9,296 bases of DNA from PVC group bacterium (GCA_003565035.1 PXDP01000070.1:1-9296); one strand, 5' to 3'. Shown: positions 1 through 6,163, counted from the stretch's first letter. Notes: generated from the letters alone by a model not told the origin. Translations and numbers: made by a program.

Positions 1-112
1 GGTTCGCTTTATCTTTTAAAAAGGACGGCAGACCCTGACCGTCCGCGAATGCATCGTCGGGAAGAAACAGTTCTCGGTAGCGGACTTCTTCAAATTGAGG
101 GGGTTTTGTCAT
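1..112 (-). CDS. Unrecognised protein, N-terminal 37 residues (cut by left edge)
   Basis: On the minus strand an ATG at 112-110 opens a frame that stays open to the edge of the window. The 37 visible residues begin MTKPPQFEEVRYREL and continue with LPDDAFADGQG and PSFLKDK. The mix of charged, aromatic and small residues looks like real soluble protein, and there is no signal peptide. A GGAG Shine-Dalgarno element lies 9 nt upstream of the ATG, which supports this start. A candidate promoter (TGGATA, 17 bp, TATCAT) lies about 110 bp upstream. I do not recognise the family, and too little is visible to assign a function. A hairpin with an adjacent T-run (16-44) sits inside the frame and is probably just coding sequence. 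The frame, start and RBS are seen in the sequence; that it is a gene is inferred. Confidence 0.6.
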   Translation of the reverse strand, partial: MTKPPQFEEVRYRELFLPDDAFADGQGLPSFLKDKAN

Positions 113-221
113 TCGATCGTGCTCCGACTATGCTGTAGACCTTTCCAGGAGACAATTTGCACCTTAAACGGGTAAAGACCATGAATCAACGTCCCTCCGC
201 TCTCCCCACTGAAAATCTGAT

Positions 222-250
222 ATGATAAGAGGAATGCACGTTCATATCCA
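222..250 (-). promoter_or_regulatory. Candidate sigma70-type promoter of the left-edge gene
   Basis: Read on the minus strand, TGGATA (250-245, 4 of 6 matches to TTGACA) is followed by a 17-bp spacer and TATCAT (227-222, 5 of 6 matches to TATAAT). Transcription would start near 215 and leave a leader of about 100 nt before the ATG at 112. Spacing and the -10 box are good, but such matches arise by chance in intergenic DNA, so this is a tentative call. Confidence 0.3.
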
Positions 251-440
251 CGCCACCGCCCAGCTTGTCCTGCCCTGTTCACACAAATCTTACTGGACAA
301 TAGCTTGCTTTCCTTTGCGTCATCGTCTCTACCGATCAAGGGTAACTTTTCTCAGCGAGAACTGCGGTTTGATTGACACGGAGGTGAAAAATACTGTGCA
401 GAACGGGCAGTACAATGCTGCCAGAGGTGGCGGGGAGAAA

Positions 441-468
441 TTGAACGTTCAGCATCGAATGTTGAATG
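441..468. repeat. Degenerate TTGAACGTT-type direct repeat
   Basis: GAACGTTCA (443-451) recurs 14 bp later as GAATGTTGA (457-465), with 7 of 9 positions matching. The first unit contains the perfect 8-bp palindrome GAACGTTC (443-450). The stretch resembles decayed copies of TTGAACGTTGAACGTT-like intergenic repeats that I recall from some PVC-group genomes; that comparison is from memory. It directly precedes the hairpin cluster. Confidence 0.35.
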
Positions 469-473
469 GGTTT

Positions 474-557
474 TTATCCCAACGGGATAAGATTCGTCAG
501 CCAGGGGCACCGCCCCTGGGCAAGTTCACCCTAAGGGGTCCCATCCTGAAGGGATGG
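474..557. repeat. Composite stem-loop repeat (four small hairpins in series)
   Basis: Four short inverted repeats follow each other within 84 bp. TTATCCC/GGGATAA (474-480/484-490) is a 7-bp perfect stem with a 3-nt loop. CCAGGGGC/GCCCCTGG (501-508/512-519) is an 8-bp perfect stem with loop ACC. ACCC/GGGT (528-531/536-539) is a 4-bp stem. CCATCC/GGATGG (541-546/552-557) is a 6-bp stem with a 5-nt loop. The order of an ATCCC-aac-GGGAT hairpin, a strong CCAGGG...CCCTGG hairpin, then ACCC-GGGT and a CATCC...GGATG hairpin resembles a dispersed intergenic repeat that I recall from Verrucomicrobia and Planctomycetes genomes. Its role is unknown to me. The stems are read directly from the sequence; family membership is from memory and needs a genome-wide copy count. 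Confidence 0.6.
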
Positions 558-591
558 TATTCTTTACGCGCGAAGAGAGAACTGGTTGAAA

Positions 592-632
592 AATGCCCTC
601 AAGCAATGCATCGAAAAGATTTACTGCATTGC
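592..632 (-). terminator. Possible weak terminator downstream of the phosphoesterase gene
   Basis: A perfect 8-bp inverted repeat GCAATGCA/TGCATTGC (603-610/625-632) with a 14-nt loop lies about 20 nt beyond the minus-strand stop codon at 653-651. On the minus strand it is followed after 8 nt by a TTTTT run. The stem is AT-rich and the T-run is not adjacent, so it is at best a weak intrinsic terminator. Because of its position it is the best candidate for ending the fmt-phosphoesterase transcript. Confidence 0.3.
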
Positions 633-650
633 AAACCCATTCTCTGTAAA

Positions 651-1655
651 TTATTTCCTCGCAATCCCCCGCCGCAACACATGCACCGTAACCTCCCCGG
701 GACAAAACAAGCGGCAATCGATCGAGGAAGTCCCCGCGCCGCGCGAGGTGTATCCCTGCACTCCCTCCCACTGCCAGGCACCGCGGATCATGGCCCGCGG
801 GGTATCGTGGACATGCGCCACCAGCGGTATTCCGCCGGGCAGGCAGAGTTGTCCGCCGTGCGTATGACCCGAAAGCATCACATCCGCGCCCGCCGCCGCC
901 GCTTCGCGGTACAATTCCGGACTGTGCGAAAGCAGCACCGTCACCGCCGCTTCCTCCATTTGCGCCCGCAACGGCGTAAAATCATGCGTACGGTACCAGT
1001 GCCCGTCATCCACCCCCGCCAGCAGAATCCGCTCCCCGCCCCGCTCCAGCCACACCGCCTCGTTCACCAGCCCGTGAATCCCCATATCCGGAAAGCGAAG
1101 CATGATCTCCAGACTGTCATGATTCCCCAGCACCGCATAAACTGCGTCCCCCAACACCGGCCGCACCGACTCCAGGGCTTCCAGCGATTCCTCGTAAGGT
1201 CCAAAATCCTCTCCGCGGTAATCCCCGGTCAGCACACACACATCAAAAGAAATTTCCGCCAGCATCTCTTTGAGAATCCCCGCCAGATCGGGCGTGTAAT
1301 CAAAATGAAAATCCGTCAGGTGCAGCATCCGGAAGCCGTCGAACGCCTCCGGCAGTCCGGGCAGGAAAATCTCCCGCTCGATTCGGCGCGGGGAACGGGC
1401 CATGCGGCGGGCGCGCGCCAACTGACCGGTCAGCCACAGCCCCGCCTTCAGTCCCCGCCGGTACACCGGCTTCACATGTCGCCCCAGCCAGTGATTCCGG
1501 TACCGCGCCTCCCGGTCATAAATTTGCATTTGACGGTCCAGCCGCCGCTCCAAAAAGGCCGGACCATAGTGAGCCGCCAGTCTGGCGTAATCCACCTCCC
1601 GGTAATGGGAATGGGCGTGCAGACGCTTCAGCAGTTCAGGCGGGATCTCATGCAT
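651..1655 (-). CDS. Calcineurin-like metallophosphoesterase (YaeI/YkuE-like)
   Basis: A 334-residue protein with the full metal-binding motif set of the calcineurin-like phosphoesterase superfamily: LTDFHFD (Asp115, His117), TGDYRGED (Asp145), LGNHD (Asn178, His179, Asp180), LLSHSPE (His244) and SGHTHGGQ (His264, His266). The layout matches the YaeI/YkuE branch, whose characterised members hydrolyse phosphodiesters or lipid-linked phosphates; the substrate here cannot be read from the sequence. The first 100 residues are a basic region (for example RRGLKAGLW, RARRMARSPRR) without a clear membrane segment or signal peptide, so it may be cytoplasmic or peripherally attached to the membrane. The ATG at 1655 overlaps the fmt stop codon as TGATG, so translation is probably coupled to fmt. 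A weak GGAAG element precedes it. It is the last gene of the pair, and a stem-loop follows. Confidence 0.9.
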   Translation of the reverse strand: MHEIPPELLKRLHAHSHYREVDYARLAAHYGPAFLERRLDRQMQIYDREARYRNHWLGRHVKPVYRRGLKAGLWLTGQLARARRMARSPRRIEREIFLPGLPEAFDGFRMLHLTDFHFDYTPDLAGILKEMLAEISFDVCVLTGDYRGEDFGPYEESLEALESVRPVLGDAVYAVLGNHDSLEIMLRFPDMGIHGLVNEAVWLERGGERILLAGVDDGHWYRTHDFTPLRAQMEEAAVTVLLSHSPELYREAAAAGADVMLSGHTHGGQLCLPGGIPLVAHVHDTPRAMIRGAWQWEGVQGYTSRGAGTSSIDCRLFCPGEVTVHVLRRGIARK

Positions 1656-2593
1656 CAGGCTTCCAGTTTACTCCCCACCGGCAAAGAATGTCCATTCAGA
1701 AATGCTCCGCCCTCCATCGCCGCCCGGCCCGGCGGCTGAACCCGCAGCAGACGCAGGGCCCCGTCCCCGCAGGCCACCAGCGGTCCTTCCCCCGAAGCAT
1801 CCAGCACGGTTCCCGGCACACCGACACCGGATTCCACCCGCGACTTGAGAATTTTCAACGGCCCCTTGCCAGTCAGTTCCGTAAAGGTGCCCGGCCAGGG
1901 CTGATACGCCCGCACCCGGTTGTGCAGAACCCTCGCCGGCAGGGCCCAGTCCATCCGCCCGTCCTCTTTTTCCAGTTTGCGGCACTCGGTGGCCTCCGCA
2001 TCATCCTGCGCGCGCCAGACCGCGGTCCCGTCCCGCAGGACCCGCACCGCCTTCACAATCACCTCCGCGCTCAGCGCCGCAAAGCGGTCATGCAGCTCGG
2101 CACTGGTCTCATCCGGGCCGATCTCCACCGGCACCTGCATCAGAAGATCCCCTGCGTCCATTTTCTCACCCACACGGATCACCGAAAGCCCGGTCCGGGT
2201 GTCCCCGTTAGCGATGGCACTTTGAATCGGACTGGCCCCCCGGTATTTCGGCAGCAGCGAAGGATGAAGATTGATGGCACCTTCGGGGGGAAGCGCACAT
2301 ACCGGCTTCGGAAGATACTGTCCGTAGGCGAACACCACCAGCAGATCGGGTTTCAGGGCCGCCAAGGCCTCACAGCAACTGCCCACCCGCTCGGGGGTCA
2401 AAATCTCCAGCCCCAGCTCCGCCGCTTTCTGCTTCACCGGCGAAGCCGTCAACACCCGTTTGCGCCCGCTTGGCCGGTCCGGCTGGGTGCAGACCCCGCA
2501 CACGGTAAACTCCGGGGCGGCATGAAGTGCCTCCAGGGCCGGAACCGCAATTTCCGCCGTGCCCATGTAAAGAATTCGTTGAAGATTTGTCAT
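1655..2593 (-). CDS. fmt: Methionyl-tRNA formyltransferase
   Basis: Transfers the formyl group of 10-formyltetrahydrofolate to methionyl-tRNA(fMet) in the cytoplasm, preparing the initiator tRNA. The 312-residue length is normal (E. coli Fmt is about 315). The N-terminal formyltransferase fold starts with LQRILYMGTAEIAVPALEAL. The catalytic triad corresponds to Asn108 and His110 in INLHPSLLPKYRG and Asp146 in MDAGDLL, two positions beyond the E. coli numbering. The C-terminal tRNA-binding domain (about 206-312) includes RVRAYQPWPGTF. I chose the ATG at 2593, which has AGGGGG just upstream. An in-frame TTG at 2629 would add 12 residues beyond the family's usual start. Its downstream partner is the phosphoesterase (TGATG overlap). 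No peptide deformylase gene (def), a frequent neighbour of fmt, is adjacent on either side. Confidence 0.97.
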   Translation of the reverse strand: MTNLQRILYMGTAEIAVPALEALHAAPEFTVCGVCTQPDRPSGRKRVLTASPVKQKAAELGLEILTPERVGSCCEALAALKPDLLVVFAYGQYLPKPVCALPPEGAINLHPSLLPKYRGASPIQSAIANGDTRTGLSVIRVGEKMDAGDLLMQVPVEIGPDETSAELHDRFAALSAEVIVKAVRVLRDGTAVWRAQDDAEATECRKLEKEDGRMDWALPARVLHNRVRAYQPWPGTFTELTGKGPLKILKSRVESGVGVPGTVLDASGEGPLVACGDGALRLLRVQPPGRAAMEGGAFLNGHSLPVGSKLEA

Positions 2594-2650
2594 ACCCCCT
2601 GTCCTATGATCCAGATGCGCCTGAATCAATCCTATTTCCCACAGATAGCC

Positions 2651-2671
2651 CAGCCGGGGCGGCTGATTTTT
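2651..2671 (+). other. Small stem-loop with T-run between fmt and the HAD gene
   Basis: CAGCC (2651-2655), loop GGGGC and GGCTG (2661-2665) form a 5-bp GC-only stem, followed after one base by TTTTT (2667-2671) on the plus strand. This has the shape of a minimal intrinsic terminator. No plus-strand gene ends nearby, so it may be a block against antisense transcription into the HAD gene, part of that gene's leader, or chance. Confidence 0.25.
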
Positions 2672-2769
2672 CTTACATGGAACCTAACTCTTTTTGCGGG
2701 CTTGAAAAATGCTCGAAAGACACCATGTGTTATGTAAGGGTTTCACGCTTAATCAACGCAAATATCTCC

Positions 2770-3459
2770 ATGCAGACACTGTATCCCATCTGGTTTGATA
2801 TCGACGGCACCCTGCTGCACACCCGCGCGGGGCACGGTGCCTTCCGTCAGGCTCTGTTCGAAGTCTTCGGTTGGGAGGATGACCTCTCCACGGTTGTGTT
2901 TGCCGGCAATACGGACCTGCGGGTGCTTCTGGATATGGTGGAAAAATTCGGCGGCTGTCCACACGCGACCCGCGAAAAGCACGGTGCCTTCTTTGAGGTC
3001 ATGACCCGTCATTTGGATGCCGGGCTGCTGGCGGAGAAACCCGCACCGGTCCCCGGCGCGGCGGAACTGGTGGCCCATTTGCAAAGGCTTCCGCACGTTG
3101 TCTGCGGCCTGCTCACCGGCAATGCCCGCGCCTGTGCGGAGGCCAAACTCCGCCATGCCGGCTTTCCGGATTTACTTCAGCACGGCGGGTTTGGAGATGA
3201 ACACCCTGACCGCGATATCCTCGCGGTCCGCGCCCTGGAACGCCTGAGGCAGCATCATGGGGACCGCCCGCTTTCTCCAGGCCTGGTGATCGGCGACACC
3301 CCGCGCGACGTTCAGGCGGCAAAAACCATCGGCGCCCGCTGTCTGGGTGTCAGCAGCGGGTCCTACAGTCGTGAAGATCTTCTGGAGGCCGGCGCGGACC
3401 GGGTGGTGCAAACCCTTCACCCGGAAACGGCACTGTTGAACTGGATCCTGTCCGCTTAA
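2770..3459 (+). CDS. HAD-superfamily phosphatase, phosphoglycolate-phosphatase-like
   Basis: A 229-residue HAD hydrolase with all four motifs. Motif I is FDIDGTLLH (nucleophile Asp10, acid/base Asp12). Motif II is LLTGNAR (Thr117). The motif III lysine is probably Lys126 in AEAKL. Motif IV is VIGDTPRDV (Asp176, Asp180). An alpha-helical cap lies between motifs I and II (about 18-90), as in Gph and beta-phosphoglucomutase relatives. The likely activity is removal of phosphate from a small metabolite such as 2-phosphoglycolate, but HAD substrates cannot be assigned from sequence. I start at the ATG at 2770 because family members begin just before motif I. There is no strong Shine-Dalgarno site, and an ATG at 2725 (15 extra residues) is an alternative. 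The frame is open further upstream, antisense to fmt. It is divergent from fmt and convergent with the nucleotidyltransferase gene, sharing stop-codon bases. Confidence 0.88.
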   Translation: MQTLYPIWFDIDGTLLHTRAGHGAFRQALFEVFGWEDDLSTVVFAGNTDLRVLLDMVEKFGGCPHATREKHGAFFEVMTRHLDAGLLAEKPAPVPGAAELVAHLQRLPHVVCGLLTGNARACAEAKLRHAGFPDLLQHGGFGDEHPDRDILAVRALERLRQHHGDRPLSPGLVIGDTPRDVQAAKTIGARCLGVSSGSYSREDLLEAGADRVVQTLHPETALLNWILSA

Positions 3460-4010
3460 CGCCCCAGCTCACGGCGAATTTCTGAGAAGCCCCGGATGCG
3501 GTATTTTGAACAGAGTTCTTCGATCCGGTCCAAATTCTCCCCGGGGTTTCTGGACAGCACCTCGTAAATATCGGCTTTGGATTTGAGCCCGCCCGCATAA
3601 AGCTTCAGGACCACCAGATAAGCCAGCGGAAGTATTTTCAGCCGACTGTTTTCCCGGACAACAAAATCCGCCTCCTGCTGTCCCTCCTGAATCACGGCAG
3701 GGAATCTGTCGGCAAAACTGATCACCTGTATCAGACCCGCCGGGGTCATAATATCCAGGACACCCCCCAGTGGATCTTCAGCATCCGGTTTTCTCAATTC
3801 GACAATATAGCCTTTTGCTTTTAACGTTTCCGAAAATTCGACAAGATCGTTTACCGCAATATTTCCCGCCAAATCAAGATCAGCGGTCGTGCGGACATAA
3901 TGATACGCCGCAAGTGCCATAGCCCCGATCACACACAACGATATGCCGTGTTTTTCCGCCAGCATCTCCACGGTTTCGGCCTCGGTCAATAAATCAGGAA
4001 CCGCTTCCAT
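3456..4010 (-). CDS. Nucleotidyltransferase-fold protein (MNT/AbiEii-like)
   Basis: A 184-residue protein. Residues 26-48 read VIGAMALAAYHYVRTTADLDLAG: a G-x-A-L-A motif followed by T-x-D-x-D (Asp44, Asp46). This is the signature of small polymerase-beta-type nucleotidyltransferases seen in AbiEii/MenT and MNT proteins. ILDIM/VISF-like strands follow at about 85-99, and a helical ILPLAYLVVLKLYAGGLKSKADI segment (126-148) matches the P-x-x-L-x-x-x-K-L region of the family. Such proteins transfer nucleotides to tRNA, proteins or antibiotics; some are toxins and some antitoxins, and the target here is unknown. The start ATG at 4010 lies 17 bp inside the preceding small gene, implying coupled translation. 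The 3' end shares a TTAA with the HAD gene. The usual GG doublet before S/A is IG here, a mild deviation. Confidence 0.8.
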   Translation of the reverse strand: MEAVPDLLTEAETVEMLAEKHGISLCVIGAMALAAYHYVRTTADLDLAGNIAVNDLVEFSETLKAKGYIVELRKPDAEDPLGGVLDIMTPAGLIQVISFADRFPAVIQEGQQEADFVVRENSRLKILPLAYLVVLKLYAGGLKSKADIYEVLSRNPGENLDRIEELCSKYRIRGFSEIRRELGR

Positions 4011-4191
4011 ATCTTCTGTCCACCGATTGAGGATTCAAGGTTTTCACCTGCTGATGAAGCGACAGGGCCATCCGCATACGCTCTTCAACGGTCATGGCGC
4101 GGATCCGGGCCTGCTCCGCCTCGCGGGAGGCCCGGGCGGAAAGACTGTGGCGCCGGGCTGGAAAACCATCGGAAGAAACTTCATTCTGCAT
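3994..4191 (-). CDS. Small charged protein paired with the nucleotidyltransferase
   Basis: A 65-residue protein starting MQNEVSSDGF. Its core is a predicted helix, ASREAEQARIRAMTVEERMRMALSLHQQ (residues 21-48), with a T-x-E-E-R-x-R-x-A-L-x-L pattern. I recall similar short 'EER..ALEL' proteins encoded just before small nucleotidyltransferase genes in several bacterial groups, so this is probably the cognate partner; function is unknown and the toxin/antitoxin idea is inference. I chose the ATG at 4191, 32 bp after the truA stop, since an upstream in-frame start (4263) would overlap truA by 40 bp. Only a weak AGG precedes it. The last 17 bp overlap the start of the nucleotidyltransferase gene. 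No membrane segment or signal peptide is visible. Confidence 0.65.
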   Translation of the reverse strand: MQNEVSSDGFPARRHSLSARASREAEQARIRAMTVEERMRMALSLHQQVKTLNPQSVDRRYGSGS

Positions 4192-4223
4192 CCTGTGAAA
4201 TCTAGGCAGCCCACTGCAAAAGG

Positions 4224-5000
4224 TCAAGTCCCATCCCCGAACGGTTCGTAGTCCACCCGCCACAAAAACAGCCCATGGGGCGGGGCGGAGACTGTGTCCG
4301 GCGTTCGCTCCCGGTCCTCCAGCAGCCGCGCCACATCCGCCACCGTCAGATCCCCCCGCCCCACCCGCAGGAGGGTCCCGGTGACTTGGCGCACCATCCG
4401 GTACAGAAAGCCCCCCGCCACCGCGCGGACATAAAATCCGTCTTCGGTTTCTTCGATGGAGAGCGAATCCATCCGCCGCACAGTGTTCTCGTCCGCCTCC
4501 ACGCGAATCGCCGAAAAGGCACGGAAATCATGTTCGCCCGTGAGCACATCACAGGCATCGCGCATCGCCGCCAGATTCAGCACCGACGGTTCGCGCAGGC
4601 GGGTGAAGCGAAGCTCCGGCGGCATCACCCGGCCACAGAACACAACGTAGCGATATTCCTTTCGCACCGCATCAAATCGGGCGTGAAAGCCGTCCGGTAC
4701 CGGCTGCCCGGCAAAAATGCGGACATCCTCCGGCAAGACACCATTCAGGGCTTTCATCCATTGCCCCGCGTCAAAATCGGACCTGGGCGCATCAAAATGA
4801 AAGGTCTGCCCGCGGGCGTGCACCCCGGTGTCGGTCCGGCCGCTGGCATGAATCCGTACGGAAACTCCCCCCGCCAGCCGCGCGATTCCGGCTTCGATCT
4901 CACCCTGCACCGTCCGCGCACCCGGCTGCACCTGCCACCCCCGGAACGCGGTGCCGTCGTATCCAACGGTCATCAAGAAGCGGCGGGCGCGCGTGTCCAT
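4224..5000 (-). CDS. truA: tRNA pseudouridine(38-40) synthase
   Basis: Isomerises uridines 38-40 of the tRNA anticodon stem-loop to pseudouridine in the cytoplasm. The 258-residue length is typical. The N-terminus has MTVGYDGTAFRGWQVQPG. The catalytic motif HASGRTDTGVHARGQ carries the essential Asp57, followed by FHFD. The distal part shows the expected RKEYRYVV (about 131-138) and GGFLYRMVRQVTGTL (about 195-210) signatures. The ATG at 5000 is used because it lies 4 bp after the stop of the TMEM43-family gene; there is no clear Shine-Dalgarno site, so translation probably depends on termination of the upstream gene. A second in-frame ATG at 4973 would begin directly at MTVGYDGT and is a possible alternative. 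A 32-bp gap leads to the small gene downstream. Confidence 0.96.
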   Translation of the reverse strand: MDTRARRFLMTVGYDGTAFRGWQVQPGARTVQGEIEAGIARLAGGVSVRIHASGRTDTGVHARGQTFHFDAPRSDFDAGQWMKALNGVLPEDVRIFAGQPVPDGFHARFDAVRKEYRYVVFCGRVMPPELRFTRLREPSVLNLAAMRDACDVLTGEHDFRAFSAIRVEADENTVRRMDSLSIEETEDGFYVRAVAGGFLYRMVRQVTGTLLRVGRGDLTVADVARLLEDRERTPDTVSAPPHGLFLWRVDYEPFGDGT

Positions 5001-5004
5001 GGGC

Positions 5005-6159
5005 TCAGGCCGGAGCCGGAGTGGCCACCGGTGCTTTCCGGGTTTTCCTGAACACGACCACCAGCAGCACCACCGCGACGATCAACAGGGGAATCCCGAT
5101 CAGCGGACGAACCGCCACCCAGGCCACGGCAATGGTCACCAGAGACAACACCGCCGCAACCAACCCACTGATCAGCCCCAGGCCCGCGCCGACAATCCGG
5201 CCGAAAAACGGGAGAATATCCGACATCACCCGCAAGGGACTCAGGAACATGCCCAGTCCCGAACTCATCACAATCCAGCCCACCAGCCGCAGAATCCAGG
5301 TCAGCATTTTCACTTCCTGCTCCGCCTGGGCGATCATGGCCTCTTTGCTGTGCAGTCCGGATTGAACCCGGGAATAGGCCGAACCGGTCGAATCCATCCA
5401 GGACCGGTTCAGTTCGTTGCCCTGCAGACCCGCGATGATGCTGACGTTTCCTGCCGGGACCGTCCGGAACTGAATTCGCACATCGCCCACCTGCGGAGAG
5501 GCAGGATTCTGACCGATAAACAGATATTCGCCCTGCATCTGACCCTTCGGCGGCAGCGTCAACGCCTCTGCGGAAACCGTCAGCGTCTCATAGCCCCCGA
5601 TTTGCGAAATAATGGACGGGTGCAGCAGCAGTGCGCCCAGCTCGACCGTGGAGGCCGAAACCGTGCGGTCACTGAACGGCATGCTGCCGGGGTTGCGGCG
5701 GTTCGGGTCCTGTTCATAGAAATTGTTACTGTCAATCACCCGTCCCGACCAGGTCGTCTGATAACTGTAGGTCGTCACTGTTTCCTGGCCGCCGCCCACT
5801 TTGGTCCGTGTTTCACTCTGCGAGCGCTCCTCCCATTGATACATCTCCACCCGGCGCTGCAAATGAATCGTGTCGCTCACGCTCAGTCCGAACGCCGGAT
5901 CCTCCAGCACATCGCCCGTCCGCGTCTGCCCGCTCACGTGCACCAAGTGCCGTCCGCTGACCGTCGGCACCTCGTCGGGGGAAATTTCCGCCGCCGCGAT
6001 CATCACCTCGTTGAGGCGTTTGTACTGCTGGACCGCGTTCCCCTCGTTCCACCACAGCAGCACAAAACTGCCGAAAAACAGGATGATCCCGAAAAAGATC
6101 CCTTTAATGGAATTGCCAAGGCGGCTGAAAAAACTCTGTTGCGTAACTTTTGTGGCCAT
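5005..6159 (-). CDS. TMEM43 (LUMA)-family membrane protein
   Basis: A 384-residue membrane protein with the TMEM43 layout: an N-terminal transmembrane helix (about 20-37, IFFGIILFFGSFVLLWWNEG), a large extracytoplasmic domain (about 40-283), and a cluster of C-terminal helices (about 286-306, 318-350, 352-370) ending in a short basic tail with Ala/Pro repeats. The WWNEG-xA-x-x-x-x-x-L-NE sequence after helix 1, the ERSQSETRTKVGGGQETVTTY region and the VRIQF strand are family-like. Human TMEM43 is an inner-nuclear-membrane/ER protein; the bacterial role is not established to my knowledge. The start has a strong site, GGAGAGGA (6171-6164), 4 nt before the ATG. The gene is first in a probable operon, with truA beginning 4 bp after its stop. 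A candidate promoter lies at 6202-6229. Confidence 0.85.
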   Translation of the reverse strand: MATKVTQQSFFSRLGNSIKGIFFGIILFFGSFVLLWWNEGNAVQQYKRLNEVMIAAAEISPDEVPTVSGRHLVHVSGQTRTGDVLEDPAFGLSVSDTIHLQRRVEMYQWEERSQSETRTKVGGGQETVTTYSYQTTWSGRVIDSNNFYEQDPNRRNPGSMPFSDRTVSASTVELGALLLHPSIISQIGGYETLTVSAEALTLPPKGQMQGEYLFIGQNPASPQVGDVRIQFRTVPAGNVSIIAGLQGNELNRSWMDSTGSAYSRVQSGLHSKEAMIAQAEQEVKMLTWILRLVGWIVMSSGLGMFLSPLRVMSDILPFFGRIVGAGLGLISGLVAAVLSLVTIAVAWVAVRPLIGIPLLIVAVVLLVVVFRKTRKAPVATPAPA

Positions 6160-6163
6160 TCTT

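Larger units (their letters stand above)
113..650. other. 538-bp region with no supported gene
   Basis: This region separates the left-edge gene from the end of the metallophosphoesterase gene and is visibly less GC-rich than the flanking genes. A long plus-strand open frame crosses it, but that frame is the antisense shadow of the phosphoesterase gene plus a chance extension. A 76-codon minus-strand frame (339-109) overlaps the left-edge gene start by ATGA, but its composition is not convincing. Contents I can support are a candidate minus-strand promoter (222-250), a degenerate TTGAACGTT-like repeat (441-468), a cluster of short hairpins (474-557) and one longer stem-loop (603-632). I see no tRNA or rRNA in it. 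Confidence 0.6.

Noticed and set aside
16..44. GGACGG...CCGTCC hairpin with TTTTT on the minus strand, looking like an intrinsic terminator
   Set aside because: It lies inside an open frame with a good start and Shine-Dalgarno at 112, so it would cut that gene after about 30 codons. It is more likely coding sequence, although attenuation cannot be excluded.
474..632. A CRISPR array or tRNA in the hairpin-rich stretch
   Set aside because: There are no regularly spaced identical repeats, and no cloverleaf with a T-arm GTTCRA pattern in the right geometry.
222..1739. A 505-codon plus-strand open frame across the gene-free region and the phosphoesterase gene
   Set aside because: Most of it is antisense to a gene with clear catalytic motifs on the other strand. 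The predicted protein is Arg/His/Pro-rich, as expected from a GC-rich shadow frame, and has no recognisable domain.
1688..2737. A 349-codon plus-strand frame opposite fmt
   Set aside because: It is a shadow of fmt, with low-complexity Arg/Pro/His composition and no motif.
2527..2769. Upstream extension of the HAD frame by 81 codons
   Set aside because: It overlaps the start of fmt on the other strand, and HAD proteins of this type begin just before the DxDGT motif. The open frame is accidental.
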